From NCBI RefSeq assembly GCF_947623445.1, contig NC_135247.1, positions 18,292,501 to 18,356,500 on the forward strand: a DNA stretch of 64,000 nt, in the 5' to 3' direction. The DNA comes from Clavelina lepadiformis (lineage: Eukaryota > Chordata > Ascidiacea > Aplousobranchia > Clavelinidae). The first letter of the stretch is position 1; every line of letters starts with the position of its first letter. Made by a program: the position numbers and the translations under genes. Of the stretch, positions 13,501-25,300 are shown piece by piece. The notes under the pieces are model-generated. The model was not told the origin of the DNA and searched no databases. It worked only from the letters and a program-made list of their open reading frames with translations.

Positions 13501-16500
13501 GTTGCACTCGCAACTCAGCATTTGCTCTGATGAAGATAACTTGGTGCAACCTTCTGATGACCAATAGGATCCATCTTCAACCCAAAATGCACAAACTGAT
13601 GATCCAAAAATTGCTGAACTCTGCAAATGTTTCGAATCAAAACAATGTTAATCATTTTACCCAATTGTAATTTTAAAAATTATTGTTTGTTATACTTAAA
13701 GATATACATGAAAGTTTTAAGCATCACCTCTTTTATAGGAAAAGAAATTTTTATGTTATCCCTCAGATTTTCCGTGGAAATTTCTGGATCTAAAATTGTG
13801 GCAGATATTATGATATCAGAGTTGACGAAGGACATTTTGGAATTATTTTCCGTTCCAATTTCATTCGAAGTTGAATTTGGACGAAAGAGCTTGTCACCGA
13901 GAAAGCTATAGAAGCTGACCTTTCCATCTGTACAAATAAAAGTTTTTGTGTTTAAAATAAAATGGATTTGTAATTAAATTATATAAGTGACATCTAATGA
14001 TCATTAAGTTACCTTTGCTTTTACTGATAACTTCATGTGGGATGAATATTGAAGATTGAACTGTGTTTTGCTCGTCATAGTAGAGAGCAAAACTTTCATC
14101 GGTGAAACTTGAATTGTTTTGATTGGCAACTTTCAAACCAACTCCAGAAATATTACCTGCATCGCATTTAATGCAACAAAATATTTGCCTTTACTTTGGG
14201 AAATGTTTACACAAAGATTTCTTGTTTGCCAGAAAAGTGAAAAGAAACTTTTATAAATTTAAATAAACTAAACTGTCAACTAGGCTATACACCAATAAAA
14301 ACAACCTCCATTCGTAGAGTTTGCTACTGGCAAATTTACAACAGCGGCAAACACATTTGTTGTTGTTGCATTTTCAAAACAACAAGTTTGACCAATGAAG
14401 TGAAATTGAAATTTCCAAGCTGTTTACTATTCACCATAATTACACTTTAAAGACAACAACCTTCAGTCGATGAGTTTTCTTCTGGCAAGTTGACAACAGC
14501 CACGAAAACATTTGGTGTTGTTGCATTAAATACTTCTCCGTCACTCACATTAACTTTGTCTGCAACCTGGTCCAGTATTCTGAGTAATCTATAAACGAAA
14601 ACTTGACAATTTGCAACATTTCTAAGATCAAAATTTATGCATTTGTTTTTTTGTTTCACTTGTTTTAAACCAACTACAAATAGAGAACGGTGAAGCTGAA
14701 ACAGCGGACACAGTTCATCAAGTTCGACAACTGGCGCGATGAAATGATTGTTTTAAGCTCATAACGTGATACATGTCTTTTCTTGTCACATCACGAAAAA
14801 ACTGCGTAAATGCTGCTGTTAGGAACATGCTGCGTATGAGATGGAAATTTCAAATATAAATCGATCGGTGACGTACTTACTCGTGTGACGTTTAAGCGAG
14901 TTATCACAGTAAGTTAATCGAAAAGGGGCTAAAGTTGAACTTTAATGGATCCAACAAGTCACCAAAAATTACCATAATGGAAAATATGAACCCGGAATCT
15001 TTATTGTTTTTTGCAAGGATTTTTGAATTTGAAACATGTTTTTCAGTTTAAGAGTTTCAGTTTTACTTCTTCCAAATTGTTTTTTTTAGTTTGTTTTTTT
15101 TTTCGGTGTTTTCCGTTTAGATACTTTTTCCGGTTTAGAGATTTCCATTTTGATATTTTTAGTTTCGGTGTTTTCCGTACTGGAAGTTTCCCCGATCTAA
15201 ATAAGTCTTCCCGATCTAATAAGTCTAAATAATTTTCTTTTTCAAGGATTTTTGAAGTTTAAACATATTTTCCAGTTTACCAGTTTACCAGTTTCAGGTT
15301 TACTTCTTCCAAATTGGTTTTTTTAGTTTGTTTTTTTTTTTAATGTTTACCGTTTAGATATTTTTTCCGGTTTAGAGATTTCCATTTTGATATTTTTAGT
15401 TTCGGTGTTTACCATATTAGTTTCAACAACCCCGATCTAAATAAGTCACGTCGGTCTAAACTTCCTACATCCACCATATTCTAAGTTATTGTGATAAACT
15501 ATAACGGAAATCGAAATAAAGGACCCCAACCTGTTCCAGTGGTGGGTCTGTAGTATTCTCAATCTGCCCACGCAAATCACCAAACCAGTAAGACGCTTTG
15601 CATTATGACGTTACAAAAGGTTGAGGCGCAGCGTTACGCGTTTGCCGGTTAGGATTCATGTTTTTCGATTTTAGGTAAATGGATGCAGGTGAAACAGTTG
15701 TTTTAAATAATAAAAAGTCAACCAACCTCTGTGCAGTATCTCTAGTCAGATTTGTGCTCGGCAAAGCCGCAATACTTCCAACAATCTCCACAACAATGGC
15801 AGAATCCTGTGAAGGTTTTCACAGATGTGTTAAGTTTAAGTTTTATATGTGCATGACGTATTGGTATATTTCTTATATTAAGACTATATTCCACAAAAAA
15901 ATCAAACCTCCACAGTTAATGTTGTTTCCGCTGACAAATTTGATTCCAAATCATTAATTTCTTCAATAGGTTCTAAACCTGACAACACACTTGTTGGTGT
16001 CCAGTCTACTTCAGTCAATCCTGGTGTTGATACGTCAGTTAATGCAGTTGATTGTGAGGTCATGGATGACGTATATGATGTTGTCGTACTGTTAAGACCT
16101 GGAACTTTGCAAAAATGTTGCAGTGAAACAGTTTGTTCTTAGTAACTGAGTTGCCAATTGTCAAGACAAAGATTACTTTTGTCTTCCATAGTTGAATTTG
16201 TTGCTGATGATGTAACTGATGCAGATGTTGTCGCCGAAACTGGAAGTCAACAAAACGTAAAAGTTTTCATCCTCATTAACCCAATCTAATCACTCATATC
16301 ACATCATCCAATCACTCATGCAGGTTTATTTCATTCCAAAATTGCACATTGTATACTTCACGATTTGCACACAACGATTAAACTATACTGCTTATTGTAA
16401 CAATTTCCCACTGATACCCAATACCTGATACATTACTTGTTTGTGTCAGGACATTCTCTGTCGGTCCAGGTGTTGAGGTGTTGTTCTCGGACACGGGCTC

Positions 16501-17965
16501 CGCAGTTGTTGAGTTGTCAACTATTGTAGTTGATTGTGTGGTTACAGGTGACGTAATTGATGTCGTCGTACCGATAGGACCTGAAGTATTTGGTAAAACA
16601 TTAAAGTGCGACAACAGATTTGCATTCGTTGACTTCCCATTATTGAAATGTTTCTTAACATTTGCAACATTTTCAAAAACGTTGCAGTGAAACAGTTTGT
16701 TCTTAGTAAATGAGTTGCCAATTGTCAAGACAAAGATTACTTTTGTCTTCCATAGTTGAAGTTGTTGCTGATGATGTTACTAATGCAGATGTTGTCGCCG
16801 CAACTGAAAGTCAACAGATCGTGAAAGTTTTTATCGTCGTCAACCCAATCTAATCACTCATATCACATCATGTGTATCACTCATATCAAATCAAGTGTAC
16901 CACTAATATCAAATCATGTGCATCACTCATATTACATCATCCAATCACTCATGCAGGTTTATTTCATTTCAAAATTGCACATTGTATACTTCACGATTTG
17001 CACAAATCGATTAAACTATACTGCTTCTTGTAACAATTTCCAACTGAAACCCAATACCTGATACATTATTTGTTTGTGTCAAGACATTCTCTGTCGGTCC
17101 AAGTGTTGAGGTGTTGTTCTCGGACACGGGCTCCGCAGTTGTTGAGTTGTCAACTATTGTAGTTGATTGTGTGGTTACAGCTGACGTAATTGATGTCGTC
17201 GTACTGCTAGGACCTGAAGTATTTGGTAAAACATTAAAGTGCGAATGCAGGTTTGTATTCATTGACTTCCCATTATTGAAATGTTTATTACTTCCGCTTT
17301 CCGCAGTTGAAGGTGGGACGGTTGAATTGCTTACTACAGCTGAATTTGTTGTTGTTGTTGATGATGTCGTAGAATCATCAAATAAGAAATAAAACAACAA
17401 CAAATAAAACAAAACATGAAATTCAACCATTTTCACTCACAGATTGAAATGACTTATAGAATGTAATTGTGTTTCAAACAGTCAGGTATAAAAATATTTT
17501 GATATGGTTATGCTTGGTAAATATAAAGTCAAAGAAATATGAAACGTAAAATGCATCTCTATTACAAATAATCCGCAAAGCAATTAGTATTTAGGCTATG
17601 TATTGTGATGTTTTAAATTCTTCTATTCTCTTATATTCTATTTATTCTCTATCGTAGCGGTGGTCAGAACAACTTAAATATACCTATGTAGTATTAAGGC
17701 ACTCAGCAAACAGAAATTAGCCAAACAATTAACCGACTTTTTCCTTTTTGTATCTACATTATGTTTTACATTCTGACAAACTCCTAAGTGACGCTTAATT
17801 AAGTAATAATTGCTTTTGTTCTTAATTCTAAGCTCACGATCTTTTAAATTTGATACACTTAAATTAATCTGAAACAAAATAAAAATAAAAATTTGGCATA
17901 CTTTGAGCTAGAATTGATGGAATGAAAGCTACAATGAAGATTGTTGAAGTTAAAATTTTCTTCAT
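10510..17965 (-). CDS. Adhesion GPCR copy A (mucin-like stalk, GAIN/GPS, 7TM), about 806 aa
   Basis: Cell-surface adhesion-class receptor; ligand and G protein unknown. Exons: 17965-17902 (signal peptide [20 protein letters not shown]), 17339-17292, 17213-17058, 16803-16741, 16580-16425, 16239-16177, 16098-15908 (Ser/Thr-rich stalk), 15806-15727, 14588-14461, 14156-14013, 13927-13728 (GAIN), 13620-13474 (GPS), 13391-13282 (TM1), 13206-12981 (TM2-3), 12873-12695 (TM4), 11268-11139 (TM5), 11074-10915 (TM6-7), 10841-10711, 10554-10510. The total is 2421 nt, in frame, with TGA at 10510-10512. The GPS has [13 protein letters not shown] and so a predicted HL/T self-cleavage site; TNFASLF would be the tethered agonist. 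Family marks include CW in extracellular loop 2, GITWIFGF in TM6 and NSLQG in TM7. Stalk exons are all phase 1-1, so they can be duplicated or skipped without frameshift. A hAT-like element sits in the TM4-TM5 intron. Confidence 0.9.
11747..12637. mobile_element. Non-autonomous hAT-like DNA transposon in the TM4-TM5 intron of receptor A
   Basis: About 890 bp bounded by inverted ends (GTGTCAAACTC on the left, GAGTTTGACACCCC on the right), with GGCCCGCGG-rich subterminal sequence typical of hAT short elements. The flanking 8-mers TAGATCAT (11739-11746) and TAGATCAA (12638-12645) look like a target-site duplication with one mismatch. No transposase ORF is visible. The matching intron is 126 bp in B and 340 bp in C, against 1426 bp here. 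Confidence 0.8.
11939..11966. repeat. Perfect 13-2-13 inverted repeat inside the hAT-like element
   Basis: The arm CGATAGAATAAAT is followed by AG and its exact reverse complement. It could form a hairpin within the element. A terminator role is not suggested by position. Confidence 0.75.
13474..13620 (-). other. GPS exon of receptor A
   Basis: Forty-nine codons, phase 0 to 0. Four Cys and two Trp have GPS spacing (CAFW, YW, GC, CEC), ending in [11 protein letters not shown]. Cleavage between Leu and Thr is predicted from the family. The same 147-nt exon occurs in copies B and C. Confidence 0.92.
14301..14373 (-). pseudogene. Relic partial copy of the GAIN exon (receptor A intron)
   Basis: The minus strand reads [20 protein letters not shown], clearly related to the 3' half of the exon at 14461-14588 ([15 protein letters not shown]). 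It ends in the same GG-TTGTT junction but has no acceptor, and read-through from the real exon meets a stop. A matching relic lies in B at 25235-25311 and none in C. Confidence 0.6.
15003..15466. repeat. AT-rich intronic tandem repeat, two diverged copies of about 220 bp (receptor A)
   Basis: Two copies, about 15003-15215 and 15238-15466, share blocks such as TTCCGGTTTAGAGATTTC, CCGATCTAAATAAG and TTTTTAGTTTCGGTG. B carries only one copy, at about 25937-26170. No coding potential was seen. Confidence 0.7.
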
Positions 17966-20900
17966 TGCTTGACGAGTTGGATTCTTTTGACTGGGACAAG
18001 GTGCAGATGTTTCAACTTAAACATCAAATAACGTAGTAGGCTGTGTTTACTCTACAGTTATTTATTGTATGTAGAGAAACTTTATCAACTACATTTGGGT
18101 TTATGTAAAATTGTTACTACACAAAATGTTTTTGGCTGTTACTTAAGCGTTAAGATTAAAATAACACACATGACATACATTCATAGCATGTAATGTAAGC
18201 CTCACTATTCCATTCCCTTACTAAATAGTTCTTGCAGAAATTTGTACAACGTTTGCAACAATCAGCATGGAAATACTCCATATAGGCTAACTATTATCAA
18301 CCTACTAACTTTCTCTTCACTTGTTAATAGTCTTTATATCGAGCAGGTGTCACGATAGTGAAACACGTTTGTAAGACGAAACGTTCAAGGACTGGGGAAA
18401 TAAACTGGAAACTCATGACAGTAATTTCATGCACATCCGTAAAGTAAATTCGATCACTCTGTAAGTCGTGAAAATGTTGACCTCAAATGTCCGTTAAAGT
18501 TTTGTTGCCACAAATTGAGATTCTCGTGGCCTTAGATGTTTGTAAATTCAGTGAAAATGTGAGAAAAACTTGATTTGCTGAGCGTGGAAATAAGGCCTAA
18601 GTATAAATATCTTGCTATATTTAGCAGTTAAAATGATTATTAAGTAAAGGCATGCAATGTTGTTTTGCTAACAAATACACTCGATTGGCCTTCCTCAGTC
18701 CTGTTGATTTGCTTGAAACAAGGTTTTACTTACAGGGAAGGACGGAAGCGACATGACCCCTTACTCACTCCGTACTATACGTTACACGTTAAAATTTCCT
18801 TTTCAGGTTTCCTTTTGGAAAAGCCCATGACAAAATTTGTTCTTTCCTTTTTGGTGCGGGAAACGCGGCCGGCAAAAAGCATGCTGTGACCATAAATTCC
18901 TTTTGGTTGTTCTGAGGAAAAAATAGCGTCGCCGAAACTGATTTATTATGTTAAAAATTCATAAAAGTTTGTTTACGAAGAAATTTATTTCGCTTTCAGT
19001 CTATAGTCGTGATATCATCTGCGCTATTGCATGTTTAATGTACAATACAAATAAGTTATATTTATCAAATTATATAGGCCTAGATGGATAAATTGCCTTC
19101 AAATTAAGTCGTTTTTATTTCCTTTCACTTTAGTGCGGAAAGGAGAAAATTTGAAAAACAATGATGGAACAACCAGCAAATTATTTGAATCATAGCAAAC
19201 ATATTCTTCAATGGTTAGGCCAGGAATTTTGGCCAACTTTGCTTTACCTGACAATTTATTATTACGCAACGTGGAATACGGCGAATGACGTCATCTCTTT
19301 AGGAAATCCGAACACATTGATCGGATTATTTTAAAAATTATGTCTACAAATTCATTCGTCTTTGTGACGCCATGTAGTTAAATTTCACGTTAGACAATGA
19401 ATAACCTTTCAGCCGAGTTATTTTATACGTTGCAGTGTTTGAAGCAGTGACTTAAAAAACGCTTTCCCGCTATCCTGACGTCATTTTCACTGGAGGCTAC
19501 AATAGGAGTCTTACAGTAGAAAAAAGACACTTGATATTACGTCATCATCTTGTAATGAAGATTTTAATGAAACGAAACAGCTTCGAACGCTTCATTTGAA
19601 CGAAGTCGATACCGGTCAGAAAGGGGAACCACCTGGCGTTTAAACTGCATCAAAATGCAAAGTCCGATCTATATCAATTGTAGCTGCACACGCGTGGATT
19701 TAACCCCGAACCCAAGCAGACAAATTGCTTTTATGCACAAGTTTGAAAATAATTCAACGCAAAGCTTCCAGTGACTGAGCACATCGTGACGAAAACAACA
19801 AGCGAGAAATGGACGGAAGTTGCAAGATAAAGAGAAATATAAAATAATTAAATAATTATAAACCTCGGCAGTTTAAAAATTTCTTCGCTTCATAATGAAG
19901 TTCCAAATAAACATAATATTACTGGCAACTTGTCAGCATTTAATGGATGACGATATGATATAAATAAACCAATCACTGAACGGTGTTGGTATGAGTGCAG
20001 TCAGTTCTTGTTTTTTTAAATAAAATGTGTTTATAAGTGTAAGCTTTATATCTGTGAGGCAAAAAGACTGATGGTCGGTCCTTGTTAATATTTGAAGAAT
20101 ATCGTTAAAATTATAGACGTCAATGTCAAGCACGATTAGCATAAATCCAAGTATGAAATTCCATCACAAATACTTATAATGGGCAATGGCTAAATTGTGA
20201 CGTTTAACTGCGTCCTCTAACGGATACTCAAAATTGCCTACATCTAACCCTGGAGTACGCTGACGAGCAATCTTTCATTTCAACCGATTTGCCTATTGCG
20301 ATGAAAAAGAACTGACGTGATGTTTTTCCGCTAGAAACTACGCAAGCAAACTCAACTGTGCTCGGAAAGAAGCATCTCCCAGCATTGGGACGTCGCAAAA
20401 CTCCAAACATATAATTTTCTGTAAAACCTGCTTTTAACAATGGCAAAAACTGACACTTATAAGTTATATTTTATGGAAAAACATTTATAGATATTGGGCA
20501 AAAATCATGTTTGGCTACAATCGGGTTTATTCATCGGAAATGTTTTAATTTTCATACAAACTAAAGTAACTACGTCACCATTCAGAATTTGAGGAAGATC
20601 AAACTCCGTTTTTAGTTTAATTGCCCCCATTAACTAAAAAGGTTTATAAAATAGGTTGCTATAGTACAGTTATATAACTTTTTAAAGTTGTTCCCGAGTA
20701 AGCTATAATGACAATGTTTACAGGAGAGAATGCAACTTCCGGAACATATCATTATCGCTTTGGTTTGCGAATTTATTTTTGAAGAAAGTGAATGTGAATG
20801 TCGTGAGTTGTAAATTTGCAAGATGCGTTTCATTCGTTACAGGAATGTTTTTTGAACCAAAACCTACGATTGCAAACAACATCATTCTTTCATCACAAAT

Positions 20901-22369
20901 AACGACAAAATTTACACTCCTGGCAATAAAGAGCATGATGGTTTATTACGCAATGATTTATACAACAGTAGAATAACATCAACATGTGTCAACACTGTCA
21001 TGAATGAAGCAAATTAAAGTCTACTTTGTCACAAGGGTTAAAGTTTCCAGATTAAACTAAATGCAACCAGTTGCTGTCAAGAACTCGAATATATGTTCAT
21101 CAGGATATTTGACAAAATAATCAAGAAAAGTTTCAAAACTTTGCACTATAATATAATTCGCTTAGGGTGAGATCTAACAAAATTATTAAAATCAACTTAT
21201 TCCCATTCATTCTATGACGATATCTTTTAAAAAGAAACACAAGTTATATTAAACTTTTATACAAATGCTGTCTTAATATTAAATACTTCATCAAAAGAAA
21301 CGAATGGTTCACTCAATTACAACGAAGTAAGTAACATAAATGTGTGAAGACTTGATCCGTTTTATCAACCTTTAATCTAAAGATTCTGTTGAAATCATGT
21401 GCATGTTGCAAGGAATGAGCAAAAATAATCTGATGTATAATGCAAAATATTCACCAAGTTTAAAGTTTTGCCCAAATCTAACCTTTTCATTTCCCAACGT
21501 ATAAATTGCATTGCGTGTTTATTTCGTTTTATGACTCAGGAAGGATTTGCTAAGACTAACGTATTTAAGGAAGGGACCATAATTTGGATATGGTTCTCCC
21601 TATAACGGATAAAGCTTCTAAAGAGCCAACAATGCAAATTTAGTATTGCAGTCGCTGATAGAACGTTTTTCACGGTATACTGCGTTTCAAAATCGATGTA
21701 CAGGGCCTTACAAATTTTACACTGTGTCTCAAAAGCGAAAACTATTACTTGGCTGCCGTATTGTCCACATAGATATGAAAAGGTTTAAGAAGTTTCAAAG
21801 CGGCATTTAAAGCGTTAATACACAAAGTTTTTATGATTCGCCCATTTTGGACGTAGTAGACAAGCTCAAGAATTTTATAACCAGTTTTTAAAGCTTTTTG
21901 CTTTCCTCGAAGCGACCGAAATTACGCCGCTAAGTGCTAACCATGCACAGTTTTACTTGTTAACGCAATATTACATTGATGGTTACCGGTAATTTAATAT
22001 TTTCACGCCGACGCTGTTATCTTAAGTATTGGCTGATTGCGCAATTTTTTATCGATTGAAAAATAACGGCAGCTGGATAGTCTTATTAGATCTACAAAAA
22101 GGTGTTGGAATTCATAATAGCTTGACTTGGCACATATTCCCTTACATTATAATTTTATTAATGAGAAGGCTCCCACCAATACTGGGCCTCAGAGCACTCC
22201 ACTATGTAAATCCGGGGCTGGCGTGTTGTGGTCGTGACCGAAACCGACGTTCGTTCCTAAAAACAAGACAAACAGTTTAAACAAACTTTTGCCATAAAAC
22301 TCCAAACGTAATCTATTACATTTCATTGACTATTTGCGCGTGCCGTCATCTGGTGACCACTTATGTAAT
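17966..22369. other. Intergenic DNA between receptors A and B; left copy of the duplicated upstream flank
   Basis: From 17966 to about 20600 the sequence aligns closely with 30523 to about 33390 upstream of B, including TGACGTCA sites at 19286 and 19476. The part from about 20600 to 22369 has no recognised gene. Short ORFs here are not supported by splice sites or motifs. Confidence 0.6.
17991..17992 (-). promoter_or_regulatory. Acceptor-like AG 25 nt upstream of the receptor A start codon
   Basis: The minus strand reads CACCTTGTCCCAG, then exactly 25 nt to ATG at 17965. Copies B (AG at 30548-30549) and C (39798-39799) have the same spacing. It may be a spliced-leader acceptor, as tunicates trans-splice many mRNAs, or the end of a 5'-UTR intron. 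Confidence 0.5.
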
Positions 22370-25300
22370 TTATAGCGAAATTGTTTGACCCTGAAATTGC
22401 TTTCAGTCTTCATCAAAATTTCGAAGCATTCTATTTGTATCAAATATAAACCTTGGCAATTAATCATACATCTTTGCAAACATTTCAAAAAATCAAGTTC
22501 GTAACTACAATGTATAATGATAAGTAACAACAACATTTACGACGTTACCTCTTTGACTCTACTTGTATTTGAAGCCACTGATGGCTTTGGAGTTAGTTTT
22601 AACAAACTCTCCCGGATATTTTGTTTCACTCCCTTTCGTCGAATGAAAATAATAAAAAGAGTGAATCCTGTGACATGTAGAAAGTAATTACATTCTTGTA
22701 AATACAACAGAGCAATGTAAGAAAAACTTTCCCAATAACTCACCCTGCAGTGAGTTGAAGATGGTGAATATATAAGCAAAAGCAAGGCTCACATCGCTGC
22801 TGTTAAAGATTAAAAATCCAAAGATCCAGGTGATGCCAAACATCACAAACAAAGTCAGCGAAAATCTTAAGTTGGTTTTAAGTTGGCCTTCACGTTGTTT
22901 CATTGACTGAAGTGAGTAAGTTTGTTACGAATCTTTTAGCACGAAGAAGAAACAGAATAAACTACAGACTTGCACACTTTCACATTAGTTGACTGAAAAT
23001 ACGAAACTCGAGAGTACAATTAAAGTTACAATATAACATCGACAACAATGTAAAATTGAAACATTGATAAAATGATAGCTGAAGTTGAAATCAATTCCTC
23101 GCCTTTTCTCCAGGTCTCTTTTGCAAAAGATACTTAATAGTGGAGCAAACATACAAGAACAGAATGCAAGATAGAAGAATTGCAGCTGGTATTATCACCA
23201 GATATATCATCATATCAGGAACTATCCAACACCTACGCAAAAGAAGAAACACAAATTTTTTTTTAAACGAACACTTTGTTCATACAAACGATGACGATTT
23301 ATACAAAAGGTTCTTAAAGGTTTGGTCATCGCCAATTGGCTTTTAAACTTCAACTAACCTAAACTGTCCTTGTATTTTTGGTGTTTTGTCAGGGTTGACA
23401 TCATTTACTTGACTCACATACCACTCTGGTTTGAGTGTAGCAAACAACACAACTAGAATTAGTGGCAATCCCCAACCAAGAAATAAGAATGATATTATGA
23501 ACTTTTTTGATGAAAAATATACTTTAAAGTATATTGGCTGAAAAAGCAACAAAAAAACAGAAAATAATTTTCAAAATGCTTGACAAGTTTGGCTAAGTTG
23601 TTAGTGGTAGGTTGGTTAGTTAAAATATTACCTTAATTATTGAAATAAAAACAGGAACAGCTTGAGCAAACATCCATAAAAATGTGCTGATCAGTGCAAA
23701 GTGAAGAGTTCCTGCCACTGCTCTGCACTTCTCCTCATCCGATCTAACTCCTGGAATTTCACTGATCAGGATTAAAATGTTGAGGAGGAAAAGAGACAAT
23801 GAAAGATTGAGCATCACAAACTTTGTGCTTTGTTTCATTTGAACTTTGATAGATTTCCTGATAAAATAATTGAGATCAAACCCAAAAATGGCAACGATAA
23901 TAATCACTGCTAAGAAACAAAATCTTAAAAATGGTATTTTTTGAAACACTTTTTATAACAGAAACCGGCTTGACAAGCTTTTTAAAACCGATAAGTTTTC
24001 AGGAACCTGTATGCACAAGCTGGTCTCTAAGTAAGTTTCTATGCGCTTCAAACATGTTATGGTATTTTCAAATCAAAATACACTGGACATTCAGTAGACT
24101 AGATATTACTACTACTTGAAAAATACAAAGCAAAGACGAATTCGTTTTGATAAAATTGCTTTGAAACTTTGAAACTTTGAAGCTTTATAAAAAATATCGT
24201 TGATATGTTTCATGCCTAGAAAAACTACAAACCATATGATCAACAGAGCAATGATCGTGCACAAACTTGCAATCGCTGATATTGTACATCCAACATAAGT
24301 TAGAATATCAAGTCCTTTGTCATGAGTGAGGTTGCCATACGCCTGTTTGTAGGTAAAATTAGTCAATGTATCATCTAACACGTAAAAGTTTTCAAAAAAA
24401 AAACTATACTCACAAAAAGTGATGCAAAGTTGGTTAAATGGTTGCACTCGCAACGCAGCAATTGGTCTGATGAAGGTAACTTGGTGCAACCTTCTGATGA
24501 CCAATAGGATCCATCTTCAACCCAAAATCCACAAACTGATGAACCAAAAATTGCTGAACTCTGCAAATGTTATGACTCAAAACAATGTTAATCATTTTAC
24601 CCAATTGCAATTTTAAAACTTATTGTTTGTTATACTTAAAGATATACATGAAAGTTTTAAGAATCACCTCATTTATACGAAAAGAAATTTTTATGTTATC
24701 CCTCAGATTTTCCGTGGAAATTTCAGGGTCTAAAATTGTGGCAGATATTATGATATCAGAGTTGACGAAGGACTTTTTGGAATTAGTTTCCGTTCCAATG
24801 ATATTAGAAGATGAATTTGGACGAAAGAAACTGTCACCGAGAAAGCTATAGAAGCTGACCTTTCCATCTGAACAATCAAACTTTTTTATGTTAAAGATCA
24901 AAATGGATTTGTAATTAAAATATATAAGTGACATCCTATGATCATCAATTCACCTTTACTTTTACTGATAACTTCATATGGGATGAATATTGAAGATTGA
25001 ATTGTGTTGTGCTCTTCATAGTAGAGAGCAAAACTTTCATCGGTGAAACTTGATATGTTTTCATTGACAACTTTCAAACCAACTCCAGAAAAATTACCTG
25101 CATCACATTTAATACAACAAATTATTTGCAGCTGTTTGGGCGAAATGTTTTCACTAAGATTTCTTGTTTGCCAGAAAAGTGAAAAGAAACTTTTGTAAAT
25201 TTAAATAAACTAAACTATCAACTATACACCAATAACAACAACCTCCATTCGTCGAGTTTACTCCTGGCAAATTTGCAACAGCAGCAAACACATTTGGTTT

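Noticed and set aside
20228-20446. 72-codon minus-strand ORF conserved at 32986-33204
   Set aside because: Both copies lie in the duplicated flank. About ten of roughly fifteen nucleotide differences change the amino acid, so there is no sign of protein constraint; conservation is from the duplication.
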